Assembly: GCA_025363815.1 (NCBI GenBank)
Contig: JANYLB010000010.1
Span: 1 to 37,127 of the forward strand
Source: Actinomycetes bacterium
GTDB lineage: Bacteria > Actinomycetota > Acidimicrobiia > IMCC26256 > JANYLB01
Direction: 5' to 3'
Length of the DNA stretch: 37,127 nucleotides
In this document: positions 22,311 through 30,807 of the stretch, in pieces
Layout of the letters: each line of letters starts with the position of its first letter
Numbering within the stretch: the stretch's first letter is position 1
Program-made: the position numbers and the translations under genes
The notes under the pieces: model-generated
Databases searched by the model: none
What the model saw: the letters and a program-made list of their open reading frames with translations, nothing else
What the model was told of the DNA's origin: nothing

Positions 22311-24521
22311 GTGGAGGAGATACAGCAAAAGCCAGGCGAGGTTGCTGCGCTCGCTTCCGCCGTGCTCGACGAGGAGAAGGCGCGCGAAGAGGCCCAGGCG
22401 AGGGCTTCCGAGCAGGTGATCTTCCCGGACGACCTCCTCCCCGGGGTCAACTCCGAGCCGGTCACCTTCCGCGAGGCGTTCGCGCGCGGCGGAAAGCTCA
22501 TGTTCATCGTCCTGGGTCTCCTCCTTTCCTTCGACGAGCTCGAGGGCGCGGCGATCCAGGTGCTCGGGCCGAACATCCGCGCGTCTTTCCACATCAGCAG
22601 CGGCGCAATCGTCTTCATCGGAACCGCTTCGTCGGCGTTCTTCGTGCTCGGCGCCGTCCCGATGGGCTGGCTTGCCGACCGGGTGAAGCGCGTTCCCATC
22701 GTTGGCATCGCCAGCCTGTTCTTCGCGAGCTTCGTCTTTTGCTCCGGCTTCGCGATCAACGCGTTCATGTTGTTCTGGACCCGATTCGGAACTGGAATCG
22801 CCAAGTCGAACAGCATCCCCGTGCACCAATCGCTCCTCGCCGACAACTACCCGATCGGTATTCGTGCCCGTATGTCGGGTGTGATGAATATGGGCGCACA
22901 GGGGCTCGGGCTCGTGAGCCCGATCCTCGCGGCTGCGATCGCGACGTGGGCCGGCGGGCCGGAGGGCTGGCGCTGGGCCTGGTACATCCTCGGGATCCCC
23001 GTTGCGATCGTGGCGATCGTCGCGTTCTTCATGAAAGAGCCGCCGCGCGGACAGTTCGAGAAGGAAGACGTCCTCGGTGAGGTGATCGAAGACGAGAACC
23101 CGGCGCCGATCTCGATGGAGTCGGCGTTCGCTCGGATCAGGAAGATCTCGACGATCCGCACGGTGCTCGTAGCATTCTGCGCTCTCGGATTCGGGCTCTT
23201 CAGTCAGGGAGAGCTCGCGTCGCTCTATCTGAATGACAACCTCCACATCCACAACGTGCTCCAGCGGGGCTTCGTTCTCAGCCTCTCGGGGATCGCGGCG
23301 CTGCCGGTGCTGCCGATTGTCGGCGGCTACTTCGACCGCCTGTACCGCCGAAACCCCGCCCGTGCTCTGGCCATGGTCGGCGCGCTGATCCTCCCGTCGG
23401 CACTCTTCACTCCGCTGCAGTACTCGGTGCAGAGCTCGACCGCGTTCTGGATCCTGGGTGTTCCGCAGGCCGTGCTCACGGCGTCGGCATTCGCTATGAC
23501 CGGTCCGGTACTCCAGGCGGTGGTGCCGTATCGGCTCCGCGGGATGGGTACCGCGATGTCGACGATGTACATCTTCTTCATCGGAGGCTTCCTCGGCGGT
23601 GTCCTCTCGGGCTTCTTCACGAACGCGATCGGGATTAGGGCCACCGTCATCGCGATCGGCGTGCCCACGAGCATCATCGGCGGCCTGCTGTTGATGAACG
23701 GCGCTCGCTTCATTCGTGGCGATCTTTCGCTAGTTGTCGAGGAGTTGCTCGAGGAGCAGGAGGAACATCGCAAGCGCAACGAGCTCGGCGAGGCGACGCC
23801 TGCGCTGCAGGTTGCGAACATCGACTTCTCCTACGGTCCCGTGCAGGTGCTGTTCGACGTGAACTTCGAGGTCGCGACGGGCGAGTGCGTGGCGCTGCTA
23901 GGTACGAATGGCGCGGGAAAGTCGACGATCCTGCGAATAATCAGCGGGCTCGAGATCCCCGAACGCGGCGTAGTTCGCCTCGCGGGGCGCAACATCACCT
24001 ATGTCTCTCCGGAGCAGCGGGTTCGCCTCGGCATCTTCTCGCTGCCGGGTGGTCACGGCGTGTTTCCGAGCCTCACTGTCGATCAGAACCTCTCGGTGAG
24101 CGCTTGGCTCGACAGCGACGGCGCCGCCGAGGTCGATCGTCGCGTCGGGGAAGTGCTCGAGATATTCCCTGAGCTCGCGGACCACCGGAAGCAAACTGCG
24201 AGCAGCCTCTCCGGTGGGCAACAGCAGATGCTCGCGCTCGCGCGCGTCCTGATCCACCGTCCCGAGGTGCTGGTGATCGACGAGCTCTCACTTGGCCTGG
24301 CGCCGATCGTGGTCCAGCGCATGTTGGAGGTCGTCGAGGAGCTGAAAGCGCGTGGGCAGACGATGATCATCGTCGAGCAATCGCTCAACGTCGCTCTCTC
24401 GATCTGCGATCGCGCCGTCTTCTTGGAGAAAGGCGAGGTCAAGTTCGAGGGTGCCACGAGCGAGCTCCTCGCCCGCGATGACCTCGCCCGCGCCGTCTTC
24501 TTCGGCACCGAGGGGGGGTGA
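22311..24521 (+). CDS. MFS transporter fused to a LivF-type ABC ATPase
   Basis: A 736-residue fusion. Residues about 60-465 form a twelve-helix MFS transporter with motif A (GWLADRVKR) after helix 2 and an Arg in WTRFGTGIAKSNS. After a charged linker (EELLEEQEEHRKRNELGEA), residues about 497-736 are a complete LivF ATPase: Walker A GTNGAGKST near 531, signature LSGGQQQ near 633, Walker B VLVIDELSLGLAP and switch His replaced by Gln (IIVEQSLN), as is normal in LivF. Both parts look intact. A cytoplasmic N-terminal extension (1-55) precedes the MFS. The stop overlaps the LivHMG start by one base, so the two are coupled. LivF probably pairs with the LivG domain; what the MFS part does there is unknown. 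Confidence 0.9.
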   Translation: MEEIQQKPGEVAALASAVLDEEKAREEAQARASEQVIFPDDLLPGVNSEPVTFREAFARGGKLMFIVLGLLLSFDELEGAAIQVLGPNIRASFHISSGAIVFIGTASSAFFVLGAVPMGWLADRVKRVPIVGIASLFFASFVFCSGFAINAFMLFWTRFGTGIAKSNSIPVHQSLLADNYPIGIRARMSGVMNMGAQGLGLVSPILAAAIATWAGGPEGWRWAWYILGIPVAIVAIVAFFMKEPPRGQFEKEDVLGEVIEDENPAPISMESAFARIRKISTIRTVLVAFCALGFGLFSQGELASLYLNDNLHIHNVLQRGFVLSLSGIAALPVLPIVGGYFDRLYRRNPARALAMVGALILPSALFTPLQYSVQSSTAFWILGVPQAVLTASAFAMTGPVLQAVVPYRLRGMGTAMSTMYIFFIGGFLGGVLSGFFTNAIGIRATVIAIGVPTSIIGGLLLMNGARFIRGDLSLVVEELLEEQEEHRKRNELGEATPALQVANIDFSYGPVQVLFDVNFEVATGECVALLGTNGAGKSTILRIISGLEIPERGVVRLAGRNITYVSPEQRVRLGIFSLPGGHGVFPSLTVDQNLSVSAWLDSDGAAEVDRRVGEVLEIFPELADHRKQTASSLSGGQQQMLALARVLIHRPEVLVIDELSLGLAPIVVQRMLEVVEELKARGQTMIIVEQSLNVALSICDRAVFLEKGEVKFEGATSELLARDDLARAVFFGTEGG

Positions 24522-27421
24522 TGATCGGATCGCTGCTGCAACCCCACATCTGGACGGCGAACCTGATCTTCATCGGGGTCGTGCGCGGCCTCATCATCGG
24601 TCTCATCGCGATGGGGATTGTGCTGATCTACCGGTCGACCCGCGTGATCAACTTCGCGGTGGCCGACCTCGGCGTTCCCGCCGCGGCGCTGCTCGCGATC
24701 ATGGCCGGGAAGTCTCACTGGCCCTACTGGCCCTCGCTTGCATTGGCTCTGGTGGCCGGGACCCTCGCGGGGACCATCGTCGAGCTCGCGGTGATCCGGC
24801 GACTGTTCCGTGCGCCACGGGTGATCGTTCTCGTCGCGACCATTGGTGTCGCCCAGCTCGCGCGGGCGGTCACGATGAGCCTTCCCGCCTATCGCACCGG
24901 CCAGCTCCAGACGGCGTTCCCGAGCCCGATCACCGGCGTCTGGCACTTGGGCAGCGTGACGGTTGAGGGTCCCGAGTTGCTAGTCGTCCTCGTCGTGCCG
25001 GTGATCGCCTTCGGGCTCTGGTGGCTCCTCGGGCACACCAGGTTCGGCATCTGGGTGCGCGCGTCGGCCACCAACCCCGACCTCGCCCGGCTGACCGGGA
25101 TCAGCCCGAAGCTCCTGTCGACCGCGATCTGGACCATCGGCGGGTTCCTCTCCGCCGTCTCGATCATCCTGTACGCGACGGTGCAAGGGTCGTCCAATCT
25201 CGTGTCGATCGGACCCGAGACACTGCTCCTCGGTCTCTCGGCCGCGCTTCTCGGTGGCATGCGATCGTTCCCGCGCGCGGCTGTCGGCGCAATCGCGGTC
25301 GGCATCCTGTACCAGGTGCTCGTCTACAACTTCCCCAACACAGTCGGGCTCGTGCAGTTCGTGGTCTTCATTCTCGTGCTGGTGCTAGTAGCGCGGATGA
25401 GTCGCTCCGACGACTCCGGCTCGGAGACGTTCTCCTTCGCCCCGCGGGTTCCGCCTGTTCCCGAGCGGCTGCGGGAGATCTGGTGGGTTCGGCACATGCC
25501 CCAGCTTGTGGCCGGTCTCGCGTTGGTCTTCGCGCTCGTCCTTCCGCTGATGGTCACGCAATCATTCCATCAGCAGACCTACGCGATGGTGTTGGCCTTT
25601 GCTGTGTGTGCCGTCTCCGTGACGGTGCTGACGGGCTGGGGCGGTCAGCTATCGCTCGGCCAGATGGCGTTCGCGGGAATCGGCGCGCTGAGCGCGGCCG
25701 CGTTCGTGCGCGGCGTCTCCTTCGACATCGGTTGGCGATCGACCCGGATACTTCAGGGTCACCTGCCCAAGGTCCCGTTCGTTCTCGCGCTCGTCTTCGG
25801 CGCGACGATCGCGTGCGGCGTCGCCGTTGCGGTCGGGCTCGGGGCATTGCGGGTCAAGGGTCTGCTGCTCGGAGTCAGCACGTTGGCGTTCGCGATTGCC
25901 GCTCAGGCCTACATCTTCTCGCGGCCGATCTTCACTGGCTCTCTCGACGCGACAACGGTTCAGCTTCCGCGTGGTCACCTCGGTCCGTTCGATCTCGCCC
26001 ACCTGAACCGCGGCTATTACTACTTCACCCTCGCCGCACTCGTGCTCGTGCTCGTCGTCGTCGGTCACCTGCGCCGCGGCGGCATCGGGCGCACGATCAT
26101 CGGGGTGCGCGAGAACGAGCCGGCTGCGTCGGCGCTCACGGTCTCACCGACGCGGGCGAGGCTCACCGCCTTCGCCGTTTCCGGCTTCGTAGCCGGGCTC
26201 GGCGGCGCCATTCTTGGAGGTGTCGTCGTGACCATCGGCTTCTCCGAACGGTTCTTCACCGTCGACGACTCCCTTGCGCTGGTCGCCATCGCGGTCATCG
26301 GAGGTCTCGGGAGCCTCGCGGGCGCGGTCGTCGGCGCGCTGTGGGTCGTGGGGCTGCCTGCGTTCTGGCCGACCAACCAGACCGTGCCGCTGTTCACGTC
26401 GAGCATCGGTCTCCTCATAATCCTGTTGTACATCCCGGGCGGCTTCACGCAGATCGGCTATTGGTTCCGTGGCGCCGCTTTGAATTGGCTCGAGGGCCGA
26501 CTCCCTGAGATGGCGACGAAGACGCGAACTGCGCCGCCGGCGTCGCTCACCCACGTCGCGATGCAGCGACCGGTTCGCGCCCACGCCGACGGGAAGGTGC
26601 TGTCGACGAGAGGCCTGACGGTGCGCTTCGGTGGCGTCGTCGCGGTCGACGGTGTCGACTTCCACGCCGCGCCCGGGGAGGTCATCGGGCTGATCGGAAC
26701 GAACGGCGCGGGAAAGTCGACGTTGCTGAACGCGATCGGTGGCTACGTGCCGAGCCGGGGGACGATCGAGCTGCTCGGTACCGACATCTCCAACCTCCCG
26801 GCTCACCGACGATCGCGCCTCGGTCTCGGTCGCACCTTCCAGGCCGCGACCCTCTTCCCGGAGCTGACTGTGCGCGAGACGGTGCAGCTCGCGCTCGAGG
26901 CTCGGGGCTCCACCTCGTTCTGGGGTTCGCTCCTCTGGATGCCTCGTGCCACCCGGGCGGAACGATCGAAGCGGGCCGAGGCCGCCGAGCTGATCGACTA
27001 CCTCGGGTTGGGCCGGTATGCCGACAGGTTCATCGCCGAGCTGTCGACGGGCACTCGCCGCATCGTCGAGCTCACCGCAGTGCTCGCGGTCGCCCCGAGC
27101 GTGCTCTGCCTCGACGAGCCCACTGCCGGGGTAGCCCAACGCGAGGCCGAGGCCTTCGGTCCCCTGATCAAGCGAGTACAGCAGGAGCTCGGCGCGACGC
27201 TGATCGTTGTGGAGCACGACCTGCCGCTGATCTTGTCGATCTCCGACCGCGTCTACTGCATGGAAGCTGGGGCCGTCATCGCCGAAGGCCTGCCCGAAGA
27301 CGTACGCAACGATCCGCTGGTGGTCGGGTCGTACCTCGGTACCGACGAGCGCGCGATCCACCGCAGCAACGCCCGAGCATCGAACGGAGATAGCGACGAC
27401 GAGCGCACACTTCGCTCCTGA
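24521..27421 (+). CDS. LivH-LivM-LivG fused importer subunit
   Basis: A 966-residue protein joining three subunits of a branched-chain amino acid-type importer. Residues about 1-290 are LivH-like permease (LIYRSTRVINFAVADLG; SAALLGGMRSFPRAAVGAI). Residues about 325-645 are LivM-like permease (LTGWGGQLSLGQMAFAGIGAL; VRENEPAASALTVSPTRARLTAFAVSG). Residues about 690-930 are a LivG-like ATPase with Walker A GTNGAGKST (726), signature LSTGTRR (near 841), Walker B VLCLDEPTAGVAQ and switch VVEHDLPLI. The signature departs from LSGGQ. ATG 24521 overlaps the previous stop (TGATG); GTG 24518 is an alternative. With the LivF fusion and the binding protein, all five canonical Liv parts are present in three genes. 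Confidence 0.93.
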   Translation: MIGSLLQPHIWTANLIFIGVVRGLIIGLIAMGIVLIYRSTRVINFAVADLGVPAAALLAIMAGKSHWPYWPSLALALVAGTLAGTIVELAVIRRLFRAPRVIVLVATIGVAQLARAVTMSLPAYRTGQLQTAFPSPITGVWHLGSVTVEGPELLVVLVVPVIAFGLWWLLGHTRFGIWVRASATNPDLARLTGISPKLLSTAIWTIGGFLSAVSIILYATVQGSSNLVSIGPETLLLGLSAALLGGMRSFPRAAVGAIAVGILYQVLVYNFPNTVGLVQFVVFILVLVLVARMSRSDDSGSETFSFAPRVPPVPERLREIWWVRHMPQLVAGLALVFALVLPLMVTQSFHQQTYAMVLAFAVCAVSVTVLTGWGGQLSLGQMAFAGIGALSAAAFVRGVSFDIGWRSTRILQGHLPKVPFVLALVFGATIACGVAVAVGLGALRVKGLLLGVSTLAFAIAAQAYIFSRPIFTGSLDATTVQLPRGHLGPFDLAHLNRGYYYFTLAALVLVLVVVGHLRRGGIGRTIIGVRENEPAASALTVSPTRARLTAFAVSGFVAGLGGAILGGVVVTIGFSERFFTVDDSLALVAIAVIGGLGSLAGAVVGALWVVGLPAFWPTNQTVPLFTSSIGLLIILLYIPGGFTQIGYWFRGAALNWLEGRLPEMATKTRTAPPASLTHVAMQRPVRAHADGKVLSTRGLTVRFGGVVAVDGVDFHAAPGEVIGLIGTNGAGKSTLLNAIGGYVPSRGTIELLGTDISNLPAHRRSRLGLGRTFQAATLFPELTVRETVQLALEARGSTSFWGSLLWMPRATRAERSKRAEAAELIDYLGLGRYADRFIAELSTGTRRIVELTAVLAVAPSVLCLDEPTAGVAQREAEAFGPLIKRVQQELGATLIVVEHDLPLILSISDRVYCMEAGAVIAEGLPEDVRNDPLVVGSYLGTDERAIHRSNARASNGDSDDERTLRS

Positions 27422-27432
27422 GGATGGCGCGG

Positions 27433-28401
27433 TTACGCAAGCGCGCGCCGCCACGGATCGAGATCGAGCTTCGGATAGCGCAACGCGGTCGCCTCGATGA
27501 GCGCAGCCGTCCAGACGGGATGACTGGGCGGCGGGAACCCGAACACCTCTAGCTCACGCGGCGTCGAATCTTCCACGAATTGCACCCAGCCCGGATGGGT
27601 GGCGTTCGACTGCACCGAGTGGTAGCCGACCCAGTCGAGACCTGCGACCTTGAAGCTGACGTTGAAGATGAATCGCGCGCCGGCCGGCTTGGTGATGTTC
27701 ACACCCCGATGAAAGACGTCGCTTCGGTATGCCAACAAGGATCCGCGTACGCCCCTGGCGCTTCGTTCACTCGCGTAGAGCTCGGGATCCTGATCGGGCA
27801 TGAAGATCGAGTTGGTCGACCTTCCCTCCGAGTCACGGCGCGACACGAGGTGGGTGGGCGCGCACTCGTCGTCGACGTCGGAGAGGTACAGGAAAGTTTC
27901 GACATGCCACCAGGGTGGGCCCTCGGGTGGCGGCAGGAACGAATGGTTGCGATCAGTGTGGATCGGCTGCTCATAGTCGGCGTCGCCGGTGTACTTGGCG
28001 TTGATGTGCGTCTGGTAGACGCGAACTTCCGACGTCTCGAGCGCGCGCTCGACGAAATCGATGATGGCGGGGTGCACCGCGAGGCGATTGAGCGCCCCAC
28101 TGCCCCAGAACGGGAAATCGTGACCCCACCGGTGCTGCTCGGGTCGGAACGCGGGACCATGCTCGGGCATCTCGGGATAACCCCGCCGAAGCTGCTTGGT
28201 GTCCTTTCCGGCCGGGACGTATCTCGCCGGATCGGCATGGAACCGTTCAGGACGCGGAAGCAGGTTCCACACGTCTTCGAGCGCGAGGTCGATCGTGTCG
28301 GTCCCAACGAGACCCTCGATGAGCACCCAGCCGTCATCGCGCCAGGCCGCTACCTCTTCGTCGCGAGCAAACCGTCCTGTCATGTCGTGATTCTGCACCA
28401 T
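27433..28401 (-). CDS. Phytanoyl-CoA dioxygenase (PhyH) family protein
   Basis: A 322-residue non-haem iron, 2-oxoglutarate-dependent dioxygenase-like protein. The iron triad is visible as His148-x-Asp150 (PIHTDRNHS) and His231 (DVFHRGVN), followed by the probable 2-oxoglutarate Arg in GARFIFNVSF. The family hydroxylates lipids, amino acids and secondary metabolites; the substrate cannot be told here. ATG 28401 is the longest start, but ATG 28383 (residue 7) is preceded by CAGAAT at six bases, resembling the leaderless pattern seen elsewhere, and may be the true start. It converges with the Liv fusion gene and diverges from an SDR gene across a very GC-rich 158-base gap. Confidence 0.87.
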   Translation of the reverse strand: MVQNHDMTGRFARDEEVAAWRDDGWVLIEGLVGTDTIDLALEDVWNLLPRPERFHADPARYVPAGKDTKQLRRGYPEMPEHGPAFRPEQHRWGHDFPFWGSGALNRLAVHPAIIDFVERALETSEVRVYQTHINAKYTGDADYEQPIHTDRNHSFLPPPEGPPWWHVETFLYLSDVDDECAPTHLVSRRDSEGRSTNSIFMPDQDPELYASERSARGVRGSLLAYRSDVFHRGVNITKPAGARFIFNVSFKVAGLDWVGYHSVQSNATHPGWVQFVEDSTPRELEVFGFPPPSHPVWTAALIEATALRYPKLDLDPWRRALA

Positions 28402-28559
28402 CGGTGGCCGGAGTTACCCCGGTGCCGGAGATGGGCCGACGATCTGGGCAGGGTGGGCGGAGTGGAGCGGGGCGGGGCGGGTTGTGCCTCGGCCTTGTGA
28501 AGGTCTCGGTTCGAGGTGATAGAGATGACGCGACGATCGCGACGAGAGGATGACAGACG

Positions 28560-29387
28560 ATGAGTGCTGAAGTGTTCGGATTCGACGGGAAGCGAGCCGT
28601 GGTGGTCGGAGGCGCGACCGGAATGGGCGCGGCGACCGCAGAGCTTGTACGCGACCTTGGTGGCGAGGTCGTGGTCATGGATTTCGCCGACGTCACGCTT
28701 AGCGGCGTCAAAGGCATCCGTCTTGACTTGCGGGAGCGGGAGAGCATCGACGCTGCGCTCGACGAATGCGGCGGACCGATCGACGCACTCTTCTCCTGCG
28801 CCGGTGCGGCTGACGGAACCCCAGGGATCGAGAAGATCAACTTCATCGGTCATCGGCACCTCATCGATCGTGCGATCGCGAGTGGTGCGTTGTCGCGCGG
28901 CGCGGCGATCGGCATGATCTCGTCGACAGCGGGCCTCGGGTGGGAGGGCGACCTCGAGCGGCTCAGCGAGTATCTCGACACGCCCGATTTCGACGCGGCG
29001 TCTGAATGGATTGCGGCGCGCCCCGAGAAGGCGAGCTACATGTGGAGCAAACGTGCGATCTGTGCCTACGTCGCCAGGGAGGCCTTGCCGATGCTCCGCC
29101 GGGGGATCCGCATCAACGCGATTCTCCCCGGGCCGACCGACACTCCGCTCGCACGTGCGAACGCCGACCTGTGGCTCACATTCGGCGCTGATTTCCGGGA
29201 GGAGACCGGGATCCAGCCGTCCACGCCCGAGCAGCAGGCGGCGCCACTGGCGTTCTTGTGCAGCGACGCGGCAACGTACGTCAACGGGATCACGCTGATC
29301 ACCGATGCCGGCTACGTCAGCTCCGGGATCGCGGGATCGTTCCCGCCCGCTACGGCGACGGTCGAGTTCCTCGTCGGATTGTCGTAG
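28560..29387 (+). CDS. Short-chain dehydrogenase/reductase (3-alpha-HSD-like)
   Basis: A 275-residue SDR. The cofactor loop is GGATGMGAATAEL, followed by DFADVTLSG, the CAG in place of NAG (LFSCAGAADG), catalytic Ser in GMISSTAGLGWEG, the YMWSK catalytic Tyr/Lys, and the C-terminal SDAATYVNGITLITDAGYVSSG. The insertion between Ser and Tyr (about 30 residues, LERLSEYLDTPDFDAASEWIAARPE) is characteristic of the 3-alpha-hydroxysteroid dehydrogenase-like branch. A GAGAGGA ribosome site lies before ATG 28560. Steroid or alcohol oxidation is possible; substrate is not shown by the context. Confidence 0.9.
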   Translation: MSAEVFGFDGKRAVVVGGATGMGAATAELVRDLGGEVVVMDFADVTLSGVKGIRLDLRERESIDAALDECGGPIDALFSCAGAADGTPGIEKINFIGHRHLIDRAIASGALSRGAAIGMISSTAGLGWEGDLERLSEYLDTPDFDAASEWIAARPEKASYMWSKRAICAYVAREALPMLRRGIRINAILPGPTDTPLARANADLWLTFGADFREETGIQPSTPEQQAAPLAFLCSDAATYVNGITLITDAGYVSSGIAGSFPPATATVEFLVGLS

Positions 29388-29408
29388 CCCCCACGCTCCA
29401 ATGCCCGC

Positions 29409-30539
29409 CTACTGCGCCGCGATGAGCTGGCGGAGTCGGTCGAGTTCCGCAGTTCCGTAGCTCCGCGAGGGCTGTAGGTAGGTGTTCTCGACATACTCAT
29501 TCCAGCTGATCCCGAACCAGGCATCCGGCTGGCTGGGTTGATTGAGCGTCCAGATCGCGGCGAGCGTGTCTGTTCCCTTGCGAGGCGTGCACGCGGACCC
29601 GCCGTTGAGCTGCGCGTTGAAACCCGGAGCGAACGGAGCGAAGAAGAGCTTGTGGGCTGCGTGCACCTGTCCGGCGAGGCTCTGCACCTGCGAGCCTGAT
29701 TGCGGGTTGGCATCGGGGTTCTGCGAGGACCAATACCAGCTCGCGCCGTCGAAGTTCTGTTGGGTGCTCGACCAGCTCGCGTTCGTGTCGTCGCTGATGA
29801 GCAGAACCTGGTTCCGGACTGCCGCCGCGACGACCGGGATCTGGCCTGCGGTGTACTTCCGGCTCGCGAGCAGCATGGCGAGCGGCCTGGCCGAGAAGTC
29901 GTTGGCGAACGCCGGATTCCCGGCGTACTGCGATACGAAGTACTGGAGATCCGCGGTTATCGCGGAGGCCGGCCGCGCGTAGTTGCCGTACGCCGACATG
30001 CCCAGTGCGAGCGTGAACGGTCGTGGGTGGCCGGCGTTGTACGCGTTCACCCGGCTCACGAGGAGATCGAGCCTCGCGTTGTATCCCGACGAGGCGGGAG
30101 TCTGGCCCGGGGCACCCGCGCCTTGCCATGAGACCACGAACCCGCGAACGCCGGCGCCGGCTGCTGTCGCGATATCGCGGTCGAGAGTTGCCGGGTCGGA
30201 TTGGTCGGCGAGCCCGTCGCTGGGAATGTCGACGATCGACGCGCCGGGGTAGGTGACACTGGCATGGCACCCGTCGACCCCCAGCGCGCCGGGCACAGCT
30301 AGCGGGCTCGAGGTGTATGGATACGACAGACCGAGCTTGTCCTGCCAATGCTGAGGGGTCCACCACAGGTAGTAGTGGAGATAGACAGGCGGCTTGCCAA
30401 CCGATGCGACCAGTGTCCGCTGCGGTGCAGAGCTTGACTGCGCTGATGGATTCACGCACGCGGTGACCACAAGAGCCAACCCCGCGGCGATCGCGACGCG
30501 AAGCCCGTTTCGGCTAAGAGAACTCGAACGTCGAGGCAT
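29409..30539 (-). CDS. Secreted lipoprotein resembling GH99/WbsX-type proteins
   Basis: A 376-residue exported protein. Residues 1-28 form a lipoprotein signal peptide (basic SRNGLR start, hydrophobic AIAAGLALV, lipobox VTAC with Cys28). The mature part begins with VYLHYYLWWTPQHWQDKLG and contains GVRGFVVSWQGAG, FTLALGMSAYGNY and a C-terminal WFGISWNEYVENTYLQPS. This arrangement recalls glycoside hydrolase family 99-like and WbsX-type barrels that act on mannose-containing polymers, with NEY near the expected catalytic acid. The match is by pattern only, so GH activity is a moderate-confidence inference. ATG 30539 is chosen because it gives a proper signal peptide. Confidence 0.72.
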   Translation of the reverse strand: MPRRSSSLSRNGLRVAIAAGLALVVTACVNPSAQSSSAPQRTLVASVGKPPVYLHYYLWWTPQHWQDKLGLSYPYTSSPLAVPGALGVDGCHASVTYPGASIVDIPSDGLADQSDPATLDRDIATAAGAGVRGFVVSWQGAGAPGQTPASSGYNARLDLLVSRVNAYNAGHPRPFTLALGMSAYGNYARPASAITADLQYFVSQYAGNPAFANDFSARPLAMLLASRKYTAGQIPVVAAAVRNQVLLISDDTNASWSSTQQNFDGASWYWSSQNPDANPQSGSQVQSLAGQVHAAHKLFFAPFAPGFNAQLNGGSACTPRKGTDTLAAIWTLNQPSQPDAWFGISWNEYVENTYLQPSRSYGTAELDRLRQLIAAQ

Positions 30540-30807
30540 CCGGGCGCCGCGTCGTGGGATCGGCCTACCTGGTCGTCGGCACCGATGATCGTTGTCGAGA
30601 TCTGGATTTGCCCCCATAGGCGGTAACTATCGGCCGGCGCGGTACCGAACCTGAAGCGCGGACGCCGAAATACCGCCAGGGTGCCCTAGCGACGACTGCT
30701 GGCGGTCGGCCAAACCAAGGTGCATCATCGCGGTGAAACAAGCAGGCGCGGCGATGGTGGGGGTCCTGGCTGCGAACAGCGCATGTAGAGGCTAGGAGAC
30801 GTTCCTG

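Noticed and set aside
22080-23252. 390-residue minus-strand open frame across the promoter of the MFS-LivF gene
   Set aside because: Antisense to two well-supported genes and dominated by Arg/Asp/Glu, typical of shadow frames in high-GC DNA.
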